A stretch of DNA of 64,000 bases from Blastococcus xanthinilyticus. GTDB taxonomy: Bacteria; Actinomycetota; Actinomycetes; Mycobacteriales; Geodermatophilaceae. The notes below the pieces were generated by a model. The model did no database searches. It saw only the letters and a list, made by a program, of their open reading frames with translations, and was not told the DNA's origin. The translations under genes were made by a program, and so were the position numbers. Location of the stretch: positions 62,001 through 126,000 of the forward strand of contig NZ_VNHW01000010.1 of the NCBI RefSeq assembly GCF_008124835.1, read 5' to 3'. Numbering within the stretch: the first letter of the stretch is position 1; every line of letters starts with the position of its first letter. This document shows positions 1-7,975 of the stretch, piece by piece.

Positions 1-319
1 CGCGCAGGTCGGTCCACACCCCGGCGCCGTCGGGGCCCTCGCCCTGCCAGCGCATCCGCAGGGCGCCCTTCGCGGGCGGGGGCGTGCCCGCGCCGGTGGT
101 GAAGGTGCCGTACAGGCCGAGGTGGACGTGCAGGCTGTCGCCGCCGAACCGGGCGAACAGGTGCTTGCCGTAGGAGTAGACCTCGTCCAGCGGCCGGCCG
201 TCGAGCAGGGCGGCCCCGGCCTCGAACCGGCCCTGCGGGCTGGTGACGTGCACCGGACGGCCGGCGAACAGCAGCTGCTGCTCCCGCGCCAGGCGGAACA
301 GGGTGTGGCCCTCGGGCAT
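1..319 (-). CDS. Fpg/Nei-family DNA glycosylase (endonuclease VIII), 3' end cut by window edge
   Basis: The reverse strand begins MPEGHTLFRLA, the N-terminus of the Fpg/Nei family, in which the proline after the cleaved Met is the Schiff-base nucleophile and the following Glu is catalytic. The conserved YSYGKHLFARF lysine segment and the HVHLGLYG motif follow at about residues 49-75. Only 106 codons lie in the window; the helix-two-turn-helix and zinc-finger parts are beyond position 1. The family excises oxidised pyrimidines (Nei) or purines (Fpg) and nicks the abasic site. The MPEGHT start favours the actinobacterial Nei branch over Fpg (MPELPE). The start codon is fixed by the need for Pro2. 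Confidence 0.9.
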   Translation of the reverse strand, partial: MPEGHTLFRLAREQQLLFAGRPVHVTSPQGRFEAGAALLDGRPLDEVYSYGKHLFARFGGDSLHVHLGLYGTFTTGAGTPPPAKGALRMRWQGEGPDGAGVWTDLR

Positions 320-347
320 CCGCGCAGCCTAGGTGGCCGCGTCCGGC

Positions 348-668
348 TCAGTGGTCGGCGGTCTCCAGGCCGAAGTGCGGCCGGTCGGCCGGCGCGACCA
401 GGTCGGTCAGCTCGGGGTGCTGGAGGATGTAGCGCCGGATGAAGGAGCAGTAGGGCAGCACGGTGAGGCCGCGCTCCCGCGCGGCGGACAGCACCCCCGC
501 GACCAGCGCCGTCCCGATGCCCTGACCGCCGACGGCAGGATCCACCTCGGTGTGCGGCAGGGTCATCTGCCCGTTCTCGACGTGGTAGCTGGCCAGCCCC
601 ACGACGTGCTCGCCCTGCCGGACCTCGAAGCGGCCCCGCTCGGGGACGTCGACCACCGTGGTCTCCAT
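348..668 (-). CDS. Small GNAT-family N-acetyltransferase (YidJ/Gtn-like)
   Basis: This 106-residue protein begins METTVVDVPERGRFEV and carries the compact GNAT fold of the single-domain Gtn-type acetyltransferases. The acetyl-CoA loop is seen as VGGQGIGTALV at about residues 58-68, preceded by the beta-strand LPHTEVDP and followed by a C-terminal half with CSFIRRYILQHPEL. The start at 668 was preferred over longer in-frame starts because GGGAGG lies about 10 nt upstream. The substrate is unknown. It lies 28 bp upstream of the Nei-type gene on the same strand and could be cotranscribed with it, but nothing links them functionally. Confidence 0.8.
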   Translation of the reverse strand: METTVVDVPERGRFEVRQGEHVVGLASYHVENGQMTLPHTEVDPAVGGQGIGTALVAGVLSAARERGLTVLPYCSFIRRYILQHPELTDLVAPADRPHFGLETADH

Positions 669-851
669 GTCCTGCTCCACCTCCCGTGACCTCCGGCGCC
701 GGTGCCGGAGCTCGCCGTGTGTCCTCAGACCGTAACCCTTGGAAACGATCTCGTCGCTCTTCACTACCGACGAGTCGGGTGCTCCGGGGGTTCCGCGGGG
801 GACCCGTTAGCCTCTCCGACGTCGGTCCAGGCGCGGGATCCCGCGCCTGAG

Positions 852-924
852 GCCCCCGTAGCTCAGGGGATAGAGCATCGGTTTCCTAAACCGTGTGTCG
901 CAGGTTCGAATCCTGCCGGGGGCA
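852..924 (+). tRNA. tRNA-Arg (anticodon CCT)
   Basis: A 73-nt cloverleaf: acceptor GCCCCCG pairs with CGGGGGC, D-stem GCTC/GAGC, an anticodon arm whose 7-nt loop TTCCTAA at 883-889 gives anticodon CCT (885-887), and T-arm GCAGG-TTCGAAT-CCTGC. The discriminator base is A924 and the CCA end is not encoded. It reads AGG, a rare arginine codon in this GC-rich background. Confidence 0.97.
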
Positions 925-996
925 CTTTCCGCCGCGTGCTGCCCGCATGGCGGTGAGCGCCTGGTCCGTGCGGTCACGCCGCAGGCCGCGGTCCGG

Positions 997-1012
997 CCGT
1001 TCCCGGGAACGG
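997..1012. repeat. 16-bp perfect palindrome downstream of tRNA-Arg
   Basis: CCGTTCCCGGGAACGG is a perfect palindrome about 70 bp after the tRNA. It may be a terminator for the tRNA transcript or a protein-binding site. The rest of the 290-bp gap to the next gene shows no convincing gene; a 21-codon reading frame at 1153-1218 overlaps the next start but has no other support. Confidence 0.35.
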
Positions 1013-1214
1013 GACATCCCCCGGCGGCCCGCTGCGGACCGTGGCGGAGCGGGCCGGGGTCGTTCGGATCCACCGCCCGGAACGCCGGCCGGCGCCCCCG
1101 CGTTGACCCACGGGGTGACCACCTGCCCCGACTCCACTCGTCGAAGAGAGACATGAGCCCCGATCACAGTCCCCAGGCCGCGCATCCCCGCCCCGGTGAG
1201 GAGGTGCGTGGCCG

Positions 1215-2609
1215 GTGACCGAACTGCTCTCCCTCCTCCTGGGCGTGGCCGTCGTGCTGGCGATCACCGCTGTCACCGGGTACTTCGTCGCGCAGGAGTT
1301 CGCCTACATGGCGGTCGACCGCGCCACGCTGGCCGCCCGCGCCGAGGCCGGTGACGCGGTCGCCACGCGAGCCCTGGCGGTCACCCGCCGCACCTCGTTC
1401 ATGCTGTCGGGCGCGCAGCTGGGCATCACCGTCACGGGACTGCTGGTCGGCTACGTCGCCGAGCCGCTGATCGGTGAGTCCCTCGGGGCGTTGCTCGGGG
1501 GCGTCGGCATCCCGACCGGGGTGGGCGTGGCTGTCGGTGCGGTGGCCGCGCTGCTGTTCTCCACCGTCGTGCAGATGCTGTTCGGCGAGCTGTTCCCGAA
1601 GAACCTCGCCATCGCCCGGCCCGAGCCGGTCGCCCGCTGGCTGGCCGCCTCCACGACGCTGTACCTCAAGGTGTTCGGCTGGCTGATCTGGGTGTTCGAC
1701 CAGGCATCCAACCTGCTGCTGCGGGCGCTGAAGATCGAGCCGGTGCACGACGTGGAGCACGCCGCGACCGCCCGCGATCTGGAGCACATCGTCGAGGAGT
1801 CCCGGGAGAGCGGGGATCTGCCCGCGGAGCTGTCGATGCTGGTCGACCGGATCCTGGACTTCCCCGACCGCACCGTCGAGCACGCGATGATCCCGCGGCC
1901 CCGGGTCGGCACCGTGGCGACGACCGACACGCTCGGCCGGCTGCGCGAGCTGATGGCGTCGGGCCACTCCCGCTACCCGGTGCTCGACGTCGGGACCGGT
2001 GACGTGGCCGGCGTGGTGCATCTGGCCGATCTGCTCACCACGACCGAGCCCGACACCGCACCGGTGACCGCCATCGCGCGGGAGTGCCTGGTCGTGTCCA
2101 CGTACACCTCGCTGCCCGACGCGCTGCGCGAGCTCGCCGACAGCGGCAACCAGATGGCCTGCGTGATCGACGAGTACGGCGGGTTCGCCGGCGTGCTCAC
2201 CCTGGAGGACCTCGCCGAGGAGCTGGTCGGGGAGATCACCGACGAGCACGACGCCGAGCACCCCGAGTACGTCCCGGTGGAGGGCGACTCCGTGTGGGAG
2301 ATGCCCGGCGACGTGCACGTCGACGAGGTCGAACGCGCCCTGGCCGTGGACCTGCCGCGGGGGAACTACGAGACGATCGCCGGCCTGGTCATCACCGCCG
2401 CCGGCGAGTTGCCCGAGCCCGGTGCGACCCTGGTCATCGATCTGCCGGCCGACCCCGGCGACCTGGTGCACGCCGACGACCCGGAGCCGCGGCTGCTGCA
2501 CGTTCGGGTGCTCGCCGTGGACCGGCACGTGCCCTCGCGGGTGCGCCTCGAGCTCCCCGGCCGGGCGCGGCCCGACACGGCCACCGCCTCCGAGGAGGGC
2601 CCCCGATGA
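1215..2609 (+). CDS. Hemolysin C/CorC-family membrane protein with DUF21, CBS pair and CorC domain
   Basis: The 464-aa protein has the full HlyC/CorC architecture: an N-terminal DUF21 membrane domain with several hydrophobic helices (about 1-165) carrying the family motif GELFPKN near residue 124, a CBS pair (about 218-340, RYPVLDV and the second half ending IDEYGGFAGVLTLEDL), and a C-terminal CorC_HlyC domain (about 355-450). Members act in Mg2+/Co2+ homeostasis, the CBS pair sensing adenine nucleotides. The GTG start at 1215 follows GAGGAGG by about 10 nt. Its stop overlaps the next start (ATGA), so it forms a translationally coupled pair with a shorter paralogue, as is common in actinobacteria. 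Confidence 0.9.
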   Translation: MTELLSLLLGVAVVLAITAVTGYFVAQEFAYMAVDRATLAARAEAGDAVATRALAVTRRTSFMLSGAQLGITVTGLLVGYVAEPLIGESLGALLGGVGIPTGVGVAVGAVAALLFSTVVQMLFGELFPKNLAIARPEPVARWLAASTTLYLKVFGWLIWVFDQASNLLLRALKIEPVHDVEHAATARDLEHIVEESRESGDLPAELSMLVDRILDFPDRTVEHAMIPRPRVGTVATTDTLGRLRELMASGHSRYPVLDVGTGDVAGVVHLADLLTTTEPDTAPVTAIARECLVVSTYTSLPDALRELADSGNQMACVIDEYGGFAGVLTLEDLAEELVGEITDEHDAEHPEYVPVEGDSVWEMPGDVHVDEVERALAVDLPRGNYETIAGLVITAAGELPEPGATLVIDLPADPGDLVHADDPEPRLLHVRVLAVDRHVPSRVRLELPGRARPDTATASEEGPR

Positions 2610-3625
2610 GCGACGACCCGTGGGTGATCGTGGCGGCCACCGTGGTCATCGTCGCCCTGTCCGCGTTCTTCGTCGCCGTCGAGTTCGCCGCGCTGGCCGC
2701 CAAGCGGCACCGGCTGGAGGAGGCCGCGCCGACCAGCCGCTCGGCGCGGGCGGCGCTGCGCAACTCCTCGGAGCTGACGCTGCTGCTGGCCGGCTCGCAG
2801 CTGGGCATCACCGCGGCCACCCTGGCCCTCGGTGCCATCAGCAAGCCGGCTGTGCACCACTGGCTCACCCCGGTGTTCGAGTCCTGGGGGCTGCCGCTGG
2901 TCGCCGCCGACGTCGCCGGGTTCGTCCTCGCGCTGCTGATCGTGACGTTCATCCACCTGGTGGTGGGGGAGATGGCCCCGAAGTCGTGGGCGATCGCCCA
3001 CCCGGAGCGGTCGGCGACGCTGCTGGCGGCACCGATGCGGGCCTTCATGGCGGTGTTCCGGCCGTTGCTGCGCGCGCTGAACGCCGCCGCCAACACGCTG
3101 GTCCGCCGGGTCGGCGTGGAGCCGGCCGACGAGCTGGCCGTCGGGCACAGCCCCGAGACGCTGCGGCACCTGGTGGAGCACTCGGCGAACGTCGGGGCGC
3201 TGGACGCGCGGTTCTCCGCGCAGATCTCCGGCGCCCTGGAGCTGCAGCGGATGACCGTCAGAGAGCTGGTCACGCCGGGCGCGCCGCTGGCCGCGGTGCC
3301 CGCCGACGCCGCTGTCGATGTCGTCCGCGACGCCACCCGCCGCACCGGGCACCTGCGGATCCTGCTCGGCGACCGCGCCCGGCTGACCGGCGTGGTGCAC
3401 GTCCGCGACACCCTCACCGCGCCCGACGGGACGGCCGCGGCCGAGTTCGCCCGGCCGGTGTTCGCCGTCGAGGCCGACACCGCCGTGCATGCCGCGCTCA
3501 AGGCGATGCGGGAGAGCCGCAACCACCTGGCCGTCGTCACCGACGCCGGCGCCGTCCTCGGCGTCGTCACCCTGGCCGACGTGCTGCGTCGGCTGTTCCC
3601 GCAGCCGGCCCCGACCGACGCCTGA
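2606..3625 (+). CDS. DUF21/CBS-domain membrane protein, short paralogue lacking the CorC domain
   Basis: This 339-aa protein starts at the ATG overlapping the stop of the previous gene. It repeats the same DUF21 membrane domain (motif GEMAPKSWA) and CBS pair (ending NHLAVVTDAGAVLGVVTLADVL) but stops right after the second CBS motif, so it lacks the CorC_HlyC domain of its neighbour. The pair probably works as a hetero-oligomeric Mg2+-homeostasis protein; the truncated architecture is normal for the second member of such tandem pairs. Function beyond divalent-cation homeostasis is inference. Confidence 0.88.
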   Translation: MSDDPWVIVAATVVIVALSAFFVAVEFAALAAKRHRLEEAAPTSRSARAALRNSSELTLLLAGSQLGITAATLALGAISKPAVHHWLTPVFESWGLPLVAADVAGFVLALLIVTFIHLVVGEMAPKSWAIAHPERSATLLAAPMRAFMAVFRPLLRALNAAANTLVRRVGVEPADELAVGHSPETLRHLVEHSANVGALDARFSAQISGALELQRMTVRELVTPGAPLAAVPADAAVDVVRDATRRTGHLRILLGDRARLTGVVHVRDTLTAPDGTAAAEFARPVFAVEADTAVHAALKAMRESRNHLAVVTDAGAVLGVVTLADVLRRLFPQPAPTDA

Positions 3626-3631
3626 GGCCGG

Positions 3632-3677
3632 GCAGCGGTCCGGCCGGGCTCGTGAGAGGGCCCGGCCGCACCGCTGC
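3632..3677. terminator. Strong hairpin between convergent genes
   Basis: Arms GCAGCGGT and CGGCCGGGC pair with GCCCGGCCG and ACCGCTGC: 17 bp with a single C/C mismatch and a 10-nt loop. It lies 7 bp after the CBS gene and 24 bp before the end of the convergent DUF4396 gene, so it can serve both directions. There is no T-tract, which is usual in this GC range. Confidence 0.6.
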
Positions 3678-3700
3678 ACCACGTCGCCGCCCGGGCCGGC

Positions 3701-4240
3701 TCACCCGTGGGCGCGCCTCGTGTGCTCTCCGCCGTGGGTGCTCCCGGCCTCGTGGTCGCTCCCGTGGCCGCCGTGGAACTGGTGCACCACGGCGTGGCCC
3801 TTGCCGCGGCCGATCAGCCAGCGGTTGACCGGCACGGTGACGACGAAGGCGACGGCGAGCGCGAAGGCCAGCGCGCCCCAGAACAGCCAGCTGTCCAGAC
3901 CGGCCTCCATCGCGCCGGGCACCAGCAGCATGATCGCGTTGTCGACGACCTCCATGACCGTGATGGAGATCGTGTCGGCGGCCAGCGCGACCGGGACCGC
4001 GGCCCGCAGCGAGAGCCCCGAGCGCATCACCGGCCCGATGGTGAACGAGTAGCCGAACACGAACGCCAGCGCGACGGCGAGCACGATCGTCTGCACGTCC
4101 GACCAGCCCAGCGCGGTTCCGATGACCATGCCGAGCACCTCGCCGATCGCGCAGCCGGTGAGGCAGTGCAGGGTGGCGGAGATCGCCAGTCGGGTGAGGG
4201 CTGCGCCGGCAGGGCGGCCGTCGTGCGCAGAGTGGTCCAT
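3701..4240 (-). CDS. DUF4396 membrane protein with His-rich tail
   Basis: The 179-aa protein has about four hydrophobic helices (HCLTGCAIGEVLGMVIGTAL, then segments near residues 50-70, 80-105 and 118-140), the layout of DUF4396. The C-terminus is hydrophilic and His-rich (HAVVHQFHGGHG, then HEAGSTHGGEHTRRAHG), and the N-terminus also contains His, suggesting metal contact. The start is supported by GGGAGG 5 nt upstream. The gene is divergent from a CmtR-like metal sensor across an 83-bp gap, so it is a plausible target of that sensor and part of a metal-handling locus. No biochemical function is established for DUF4396. Confidence 0.75.
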   Translation of the reverse strand: MDHSAHDGRPAGAALTRLAISATLHCLTGCAIGEVLGMVIGTALGWSDVQTIVLAVALAFVFGYSFTIGPVMRSGLSLRAAVPVALAADTISITVMEVVDNAIMLLVPGAMEAGLDSWLFWGALAFALAVAFVVTVPVNRWLIGRGKGHAVVHQFHGGHGSDHEAGSTHGGEHTRRAHG

Positions 4241-4311
4241 CGGACCTCCCGGGGGGTGAGTGTGGTGGCGCGGGGAGCACGAGCCCGTGGTGCTTTATTC
4301 CAGTTCGGCGC

Positions 4312-4317
4312 TAACAT
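4312..4317 (+). promoter_or_regulatory. -10 element of a leaderless promoter for the ArsR-type gene
   Basis: TAACAT fits TAnnnT and ends 6 nt before the GTG start at 4324, placing the transcription start at the start codon. No Shine-Dalgarno precedes that GTG. A sensor autoregulating here would also cover the divergent DUF4396 promoter. Confidence 0.5.
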
Positions 4318-4323
4318 CGCCGC

Positions 4324-4695
4324 GTGACGATGAATGCGCCGGACGTGGACGTCCTCCCCGTCGACGAGACCGCTGCGCTCTCCGCGGCCGCGTGCCTGTT
4401 CCGCAGCCTGGGCGACCCGAGCCGCCTGGCGATCCTGCAGCACCTGGCCGCGACGGGGGAGCACCGCGTGCGCGAGCTCACCGAGCACCTGGGCCTGGCG
4501 CAGTCCACCGTCTCCAAGCACTGCCGCTGCCTGGCCGACTGCGGCCTGGTGCGGTCCCGGACCGAGGGGCGGGCGACTGTCTACTCGCTCGCCGGGCCGG
4601 AGGTGCTGGCGCTGCTCTCGGCCGCCGAGGGGCTGCTGGCCACCACCGGCGACGCGGTCGTCCTGTGCCCGGCGTACGGCGAGGCGACGCGGTGA
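4324..4695 (+). CDS. ArsR/SmtB-family metal sensor, CmtR-like
   Basis: The 123-aa winged-helix repressor has FRSLGDPSRLAILQHL, the recognition helix STVSKHCRCLADCGLV and the wing RTEGRATVYSL. Cysteines at about residues 67, 69 and 73 in the recognition helix and Cys115 near the C-terminus resemble the Cys57/Cys61/Cys102 set of mycobacterial CmtR, which senses Cd(II)/Pb(II): C69-x3-C73 has the same spacing, and Cys115 is 42 residues on against 41 in CmtR. The GTG start at 4324 fits a leaderless transcript; an ATG two codons later is an alternative. The stop overlaps the transporter start (GTGA), so sensor and exporter are coupled. Confidence 0.85.
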   Translation: MTMNAPDVDVLPVDETAALSAAACLFRSLGDPSRLAILQHLAATGEHRVRELTEHLGLAQSTVSKHCRCLADCGLVRSRTEGRATVYSLAGPEVLALLSAAEGLLATTGDAVVLCPAYGEATR

Positions 4696-5390
4696 CCGCC
4701 GTCCACGCGCACCCCGTCCTGCCGGAGGCGGAGCGTGCCCGGCTGGGCCGACGTGCCCGGGTCCTGGCCGGCGCGAGCCTCACCTACAACGCCGCCGAGG
4801 CGGTCGTCGCGATCGCCGCCGGCCTGGCCGCCGGATCGGTCGCCCTGATCGGGTTCGGCCTGGACTCCGTCATCGAGGTCTCCAGCGCCGGGATCATCCT
4901 GTGGCAGTTCGCCCACCGGCTCCCGGAGTCCCGGGAGCGGCAGGCGCAGCGGCTGATGGCGGTGGCGTTCGGGCTGCTCGCCGCCTACGTCGCCGTCGAG
5001 TCGGTGCGGGCGCTGGTCGTCGGCGCGGAGCCCGATGCCTCCCCGGTCGGCATCGCCCTGACTCTCGCCAGCCTGGTCGTCATGCCGTTCCTGTCCCGTG
5101 CGCAGCGGCGCACCGGGCGGGCGCTGGGCAGCGCCGCCGTCACCGCCGACGGCACCCAGACGGCGCTGTGCGCCTGGCTGAGCGCCGCGGTCGCCCTCGG
5201 CCTGGTGCTCAACGCGACCCTCGGCTGGAGCTGGGCCGACCCCGCCGCCGGCCTCGTCATCGCCGGCATCGCGGCGCGCGAGGCGGTGCAGGCCTGGCGG
5301 GGCGAGGGGTGCTGCGCGCCCGGCGGGCACGCCACCGCGGAGCCGGACGCCGACGGGTGCGGGGCCGGCTGCGCCGACGGGTGCTGCTGA
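4692..5390 (+). CDS. Cation transporter of the cation-diffusion-facilitator type with Cys-rich tail
   Basis: The 232-aa membrane protein has about six hydrophobic segments. The CDF-like metal-site region is GLDSVIEVSSAGIILW (residues about 55-70), and TADGTQTALCAWLS in the fifth helix corresponds to the second metal-site helix. It lacks the usual CDF cytoplasmic domain and instead ends in a Cys-rich tail (GEGCCAPGG, then DGCGAGCADGCC) suited to binding a soft metal. It starts by GTGA overlap with the CmtR-like sensor gene, so its likely role is export of the metal sensed (Cd, Pb or Zn). The metal is inferred from the sensor cysteines. Confidence 0.82.
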   Translation: MTAVHAHPVLPEAERARLGRRARVLAGASLTYNAAEAVVAIAAGLAAGSVALIGFGLDSVIEVSSAGIILWQFAHRLPESRERQAQRLMAVAFGLLAAYVAVESVRALVVGAEPDASPVGIALTLASLVVMPFLSRAQRRTGRALGSAAVTADGTQTALCAWLSAAVALGLVLNATLGWSWADPAAGLVIAGIAAREAVQAWRGEGCCAPGGHATAEPDADGCGAGCADGCC

Positions 5391-5478
5391 ATCCGCGAAA
5401 GTCCTGCTCAAGCAGTACGTCCTCCCGGTCGATGGAATGCAGGTCAGCTCGTCACCGAACGGAAGCGGAGCTACCAGC

Positions 5479-6177
5479 GTGTCCATCGCCATGGCAGGCG
5501 TCACCCGAGTCCTCGTCCTCGCCGACGCCCCGGTGCTGCGGCGCGGTCTGGCCGGCATGATCGGCGAGACGGCCGGCATGCAGGCCGTCGGCGCGCCCGG
5601 CGAGCCGCGGCGGGCCGTGACCCTGGCCGAGTCGGCGCGCCCCGACGCCGTGGTGGTCGAGCTCGGCTCCGGCCGCAGCGAGACGCTGAACGCCTGCCGC
5701 GACCTGCGCCGCCGGTTCCCGCGCATCTCGATCGTCGCCGTGGCCACCTCGGACGACCCGGCCGTGGTCAACGAGGCGCTGGCCGCCGGCATCCGCGGCT
5801 ACCTGCTCATGAACACCTCGGCCACGCTGCTCGGCTGGGCCGTGCTCGCCGCCCGCGCCGGCCGCACCGTCGTCGACCCGCAGATCCGCCGCGTCGAGGG
5901 GGGCACCGTTCCGGTGGTCCGCGAGCTCACGCCGGAGGTGCCGCTGACCCGGCGCGAGTCCGACGTCCTCGACGAGCTGGTCCTCGGCCAGTCGAACCGG
6001 AAGATCGGCGAGAACCTCTTCATCTCCGAGGACACCGTGAAGTCCCACGTCAAGGCGATCCTGCGCAAGCTCGGCGCCCGCGACCGGGCGCACGCGGTCT
6101 CCCTGGTGCTCAAGGCCCGCACCCCCGGCTGCACCTGCGGCGCGCACGACCTCACGGCCGCTCCGGCCCAGGTCTGA
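5479..6177 (+). CDS. LuxR/NarL-family regulator with an atypical receiver domain
   Basis: The C-terminal LuxR helix-turn-helix is clear (LTRRESDVLDELVLGQSNRK, then EDTVKSHVKAILRKLGARDR). The N-terminal domain has the NarL receiver fold (RVLVLADAPVLRRGLAGMI), but the acidic pair is Ala-Asp, the phospho-acceptor position reads AVVVELGSG (Glu61 instead of Asp) and the usual lysine is replaced in YLLMNTS. It is therefore probably a phosphorylation-independent pseudo-receiver. The C-terminal tail adds PGCTCGAH. The GTG start at 5479 is 8 nt after GGAG; an ATG at 5437 is possible. No histidine kinase gene is adjacent. Confidence 0.8.
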   Translation: MSIAMAGVTRVLVLADAPVLRRGLAGMIGETAGMQAVGAPGEPRRAVTLAESARPDAVVVELGSGRSETLNACRDLRRRFPRISIVAVATSDDPAVVNEALAAGIRGYLLMNTSATLLGWAVLAARAGRTVVDPQIRRVEGGTVPVVRELTPEVPLTRRESDVLDELVLGQSNRKIGENLFISEDTVKSHVKAILRKLGARDRAHAVSLVLKARTPGCTCGAHDLTAAPAQV

Positions 6178-6227
6178 CCAGGCCGCGGCCCGGCCCTCCG
6201 GCCGCCCGCGGGGTTACCGTGCAGGGC

Positions 6228-6593
6228 ATGGTCGGCGTCCTGGCGGCTGTGCTGCTGCTCCTGCTGCTGGCCGGGGTCGTCGTCTGGACGGTCTCGGTGC
6301 CGCAGCCACGGATCGCTGCCGGCCGGCTGCTGCCCGCGCGCGAACGCGCGTGGCGGGAGCGGGCGGTGGCCGCCGCCCGCTGGAGCGCGGCGCACGACGA
6401 GGTCGACGGCGTCACGCGGGTGCTGCTGCGTCGCGTCTGCCCGGGGCCGGACGGGCATCCGGAAGTGCTCGAGGAGCGGGTGTTCGACAGCTTTCCCGCG
6501 CAGGACCCGATGTGGGAGGCCCGCTTCACCGAGGCGATGGCCGGCGCCCGGTTCCGCTGCTCCTACCTCAACACCGAGGAGGGGCAGGCGTAG
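6228..6593 (+). CDS. Small membrane-anchored protein of unknown function
   Basis: The 121-aa product has one N-terminal membrane helix (VGVLAAVLLLLLLAGVVVWTV) followed by a soluble charged domain rich in Arg, Trp and Glu (WRERAVAAARWSAAHDEV, then VFDSFPAQDPMWEARFTEAM). I recognise no family. A TACCGT box at 6215-6220 lies 7 nt before the ATG, so a leaderless start at 6228 is preferred over the GTG at 6219. It lies between the LuxR gene and the SRPBCC gene on the same strand. Confidence 0.6.
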   Translation: MVGVLAAVLLLLLLAGVVVWTVSVPQPRIAAGRLLPARERAWRERAVAAARWSAAHDEVDGVTRVLLRRVCPGPDGHPEVLEERVFDSFPAQDPMWEARFTEAMAGARFRCSYLNTEEGQA

Positions 6594-6622
6594 CCGGCGC
6601 GGCGGGAGGCAGGATGGGCGGC

Positions 6623-7069
6623 ATGGGTCAGGTCGTCGCCACCACCGAACGGGTCCTTCGCGCACCGGCGGACGTCGTCCGCGCCGCGCTCGCCGACTAC
6701 GCCGTCACCCGGCCGCAGGTACTGCCCGAGCAGTACAGCGAGTACCGGGTGGACGCCGGCGGGCAGGGCGCCGGCACGCGGGTGCACTGGCGGCTGCAGG
6801 CCACCTCCAAGCGGGTGCGCGAGCAGGACGTCGTCGTCACCGAGACCCCGGACGGGGCGCTCGTGGAGACCGACACCAACTCCAGCATGGTCACCACCTG
6901 GACCGTCTCCGGCGCCGACGCGGGGGTGAGCACGGTGCGTGCCCGCACCACCTGGACCGGCGCCACCGGGATCGGCGGCTTCTTCGAGCGCACCTTCGCC
7001 CCGAAGGGCCTGGCCCGCATCCAGGACGCGCTGCTCACCCGCCTCGACGAGCGGCTCGCGGCCGGCTGA
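6623..7069 (+). CDS. SRPBCC-fold protein (polyketide cyclase/START-like)
   Basis: The 148-aa protein begins MGQVVATTERVLRAPADVVRAAL, the typical first strand and helix of the SRPBCC superfamily, and continues with antiparallel strands (TRVHWRLQATSKRVREQDVVV) and a C-terminal amphipathic helix (LARIQDALLTRLDERL). The fold binds hydrophobic ligands; no ligand can be assigned. An ATG at 6614, three codons upstream, is an alternative; GGGAGG lies at 6604-6609. Confidence 0.72.
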   Translation: MGQVVATTERVLRAPADVVRAALADYAVTRPQVLPEQYSEYRVDAGGQGAGTRVHWRLQATSKRVREQDVVVTETPDGALVETDTNSSMVTTWTVSGADAGVSTVRARTTWTGATGIGGFFERTFAPKGLARIQDALLTRLDERLAAG

Positions 7070-7117
7070 CCCGCCGGCCCGGCGGCGCGACCGCCGTCCG
7101 GCAGGGACCATGGGCGG

Positions 7118-7975
7118 GTGACCCTCGCACTACCCGCCGTCCCGGGGACGGCAGCCGCGCTCGACGCGCTGGCCGATCTGGTCGCCGACGGCGACGTGCT
7201 GGTCCTCTCCGGGGCCGGCCTGTCCACCGATTCGGGCATCCCGGACTACCGCGGGGCCACCGGCGCCCTGCGCCGGCACACCCCCATGACCTACCAGACC
7301 TTCACCCGCGACCCCCGTGGCCGGCACCGCTACTGGGCCCGCAGCTTCGTCGGGTGGCGGCAGATGCGCGCCGCGCGGCCCAACGACGGGCACCGCGCCG
7401 TCGCCGCGCTGCAGGACGCCGGGCTGCTCGCCGGGCTGATCACGCAGAACGTCGACGGGCTGCACCAGGCCGGCGGGGCCCGCGACGTCGTCGAGCTGCA
7501 CGGCGGCCTGGACCGCACCGTCTGCCTCGGCTGCGGGGACTACGCCGACCGAGCGGCGCTGGACGAGCGGCTGCGGGCGGCGAACCCGCACTTCGGCCCG
7601 CACGTGGACGAGATCAACCCCGACGGGGACGCCGAGCTGCCCGACGAGGTGCTCGACGGGTTCGTGATGGTGGGCTGCCTGGCCTGCGGCGCCGGGCCGC
7701 TCAAGCCCGACGTCGTGTTCTTCGGGGAGACGGTGCCCCGCGACCGCGTCGACCACTGCTTCTCCCTCGTCGAGGACGCCGGCAGCCTGCTGGTGCTGGG
7801 CTCCTCGCTGACCGTCATGAGCGGCTACCGGTTCGTGCTGCGGGCGGCCAAGCTCGGCGTCCCGGTCGCGATCGTCACCGTGGGGCCCACCCGCGGAGAC
7901 GCGAAGGCCGACGTCCGGGTCGACGCGCCGCTGGGCGACGTCCTCCCGGCGCTCGCGGCCCGCTTCGCGGGATGA
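7118..7975 (+). CDS. Sir2-family NAD-dependent protein deacylase
   Basis: The 285-aa sirtuin has all core motifs: SGAGLSTDSGIPDYRG (about 31-46, NAD site), TQNVDGLH (109-116), the catalytic His in ELHGG (His128), zinc cysteines in CLGCG and CLAC (Cys136/139/187/190), and PDVVFFGE (198-204). It removes acyl groups from lysines using NAD. The GAGLS-TDSGIPDYRG form and the spacing of the second Cys pair suggest a broad actinobacterial clade rather than CobB. The GTG start gives the full Rossmann fold. The stop overlaps the next start (ATGA). Confidence 0.92.
   Translation: MTLALPAVPGTAAALDALADLVADGDVLVLSGAGLSTDSGIPDYRGATGALRRHTPMTYQTFTRDPRGRHRYWARSFVGWRQMRAARPNDGHRAVAALQDAGLLAGLITQNVDGLHQAGGARDVVELHGGLDRTVCLGCGDYADRAALDERLRAANPHFGPHVDEINPDGDAELPDEVLDGFVMVGCLACGAGPLKPDVVFFGETVPRDRVDHCFSLVEDAGSLLVLGSSLTVMSGYRFVLRAAKLGVPVAIVTVGPTRGDAKADVRVDAPLGDVLPALAARFAG

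Noticed and set aside
1153-1218. Possible 21-codon upstream reading frame overlapping the CBS gene start
   Set aside because: No ribosome-binding site or conservation evidence is visible; overlap of a chance ATG is likely in this sequence.
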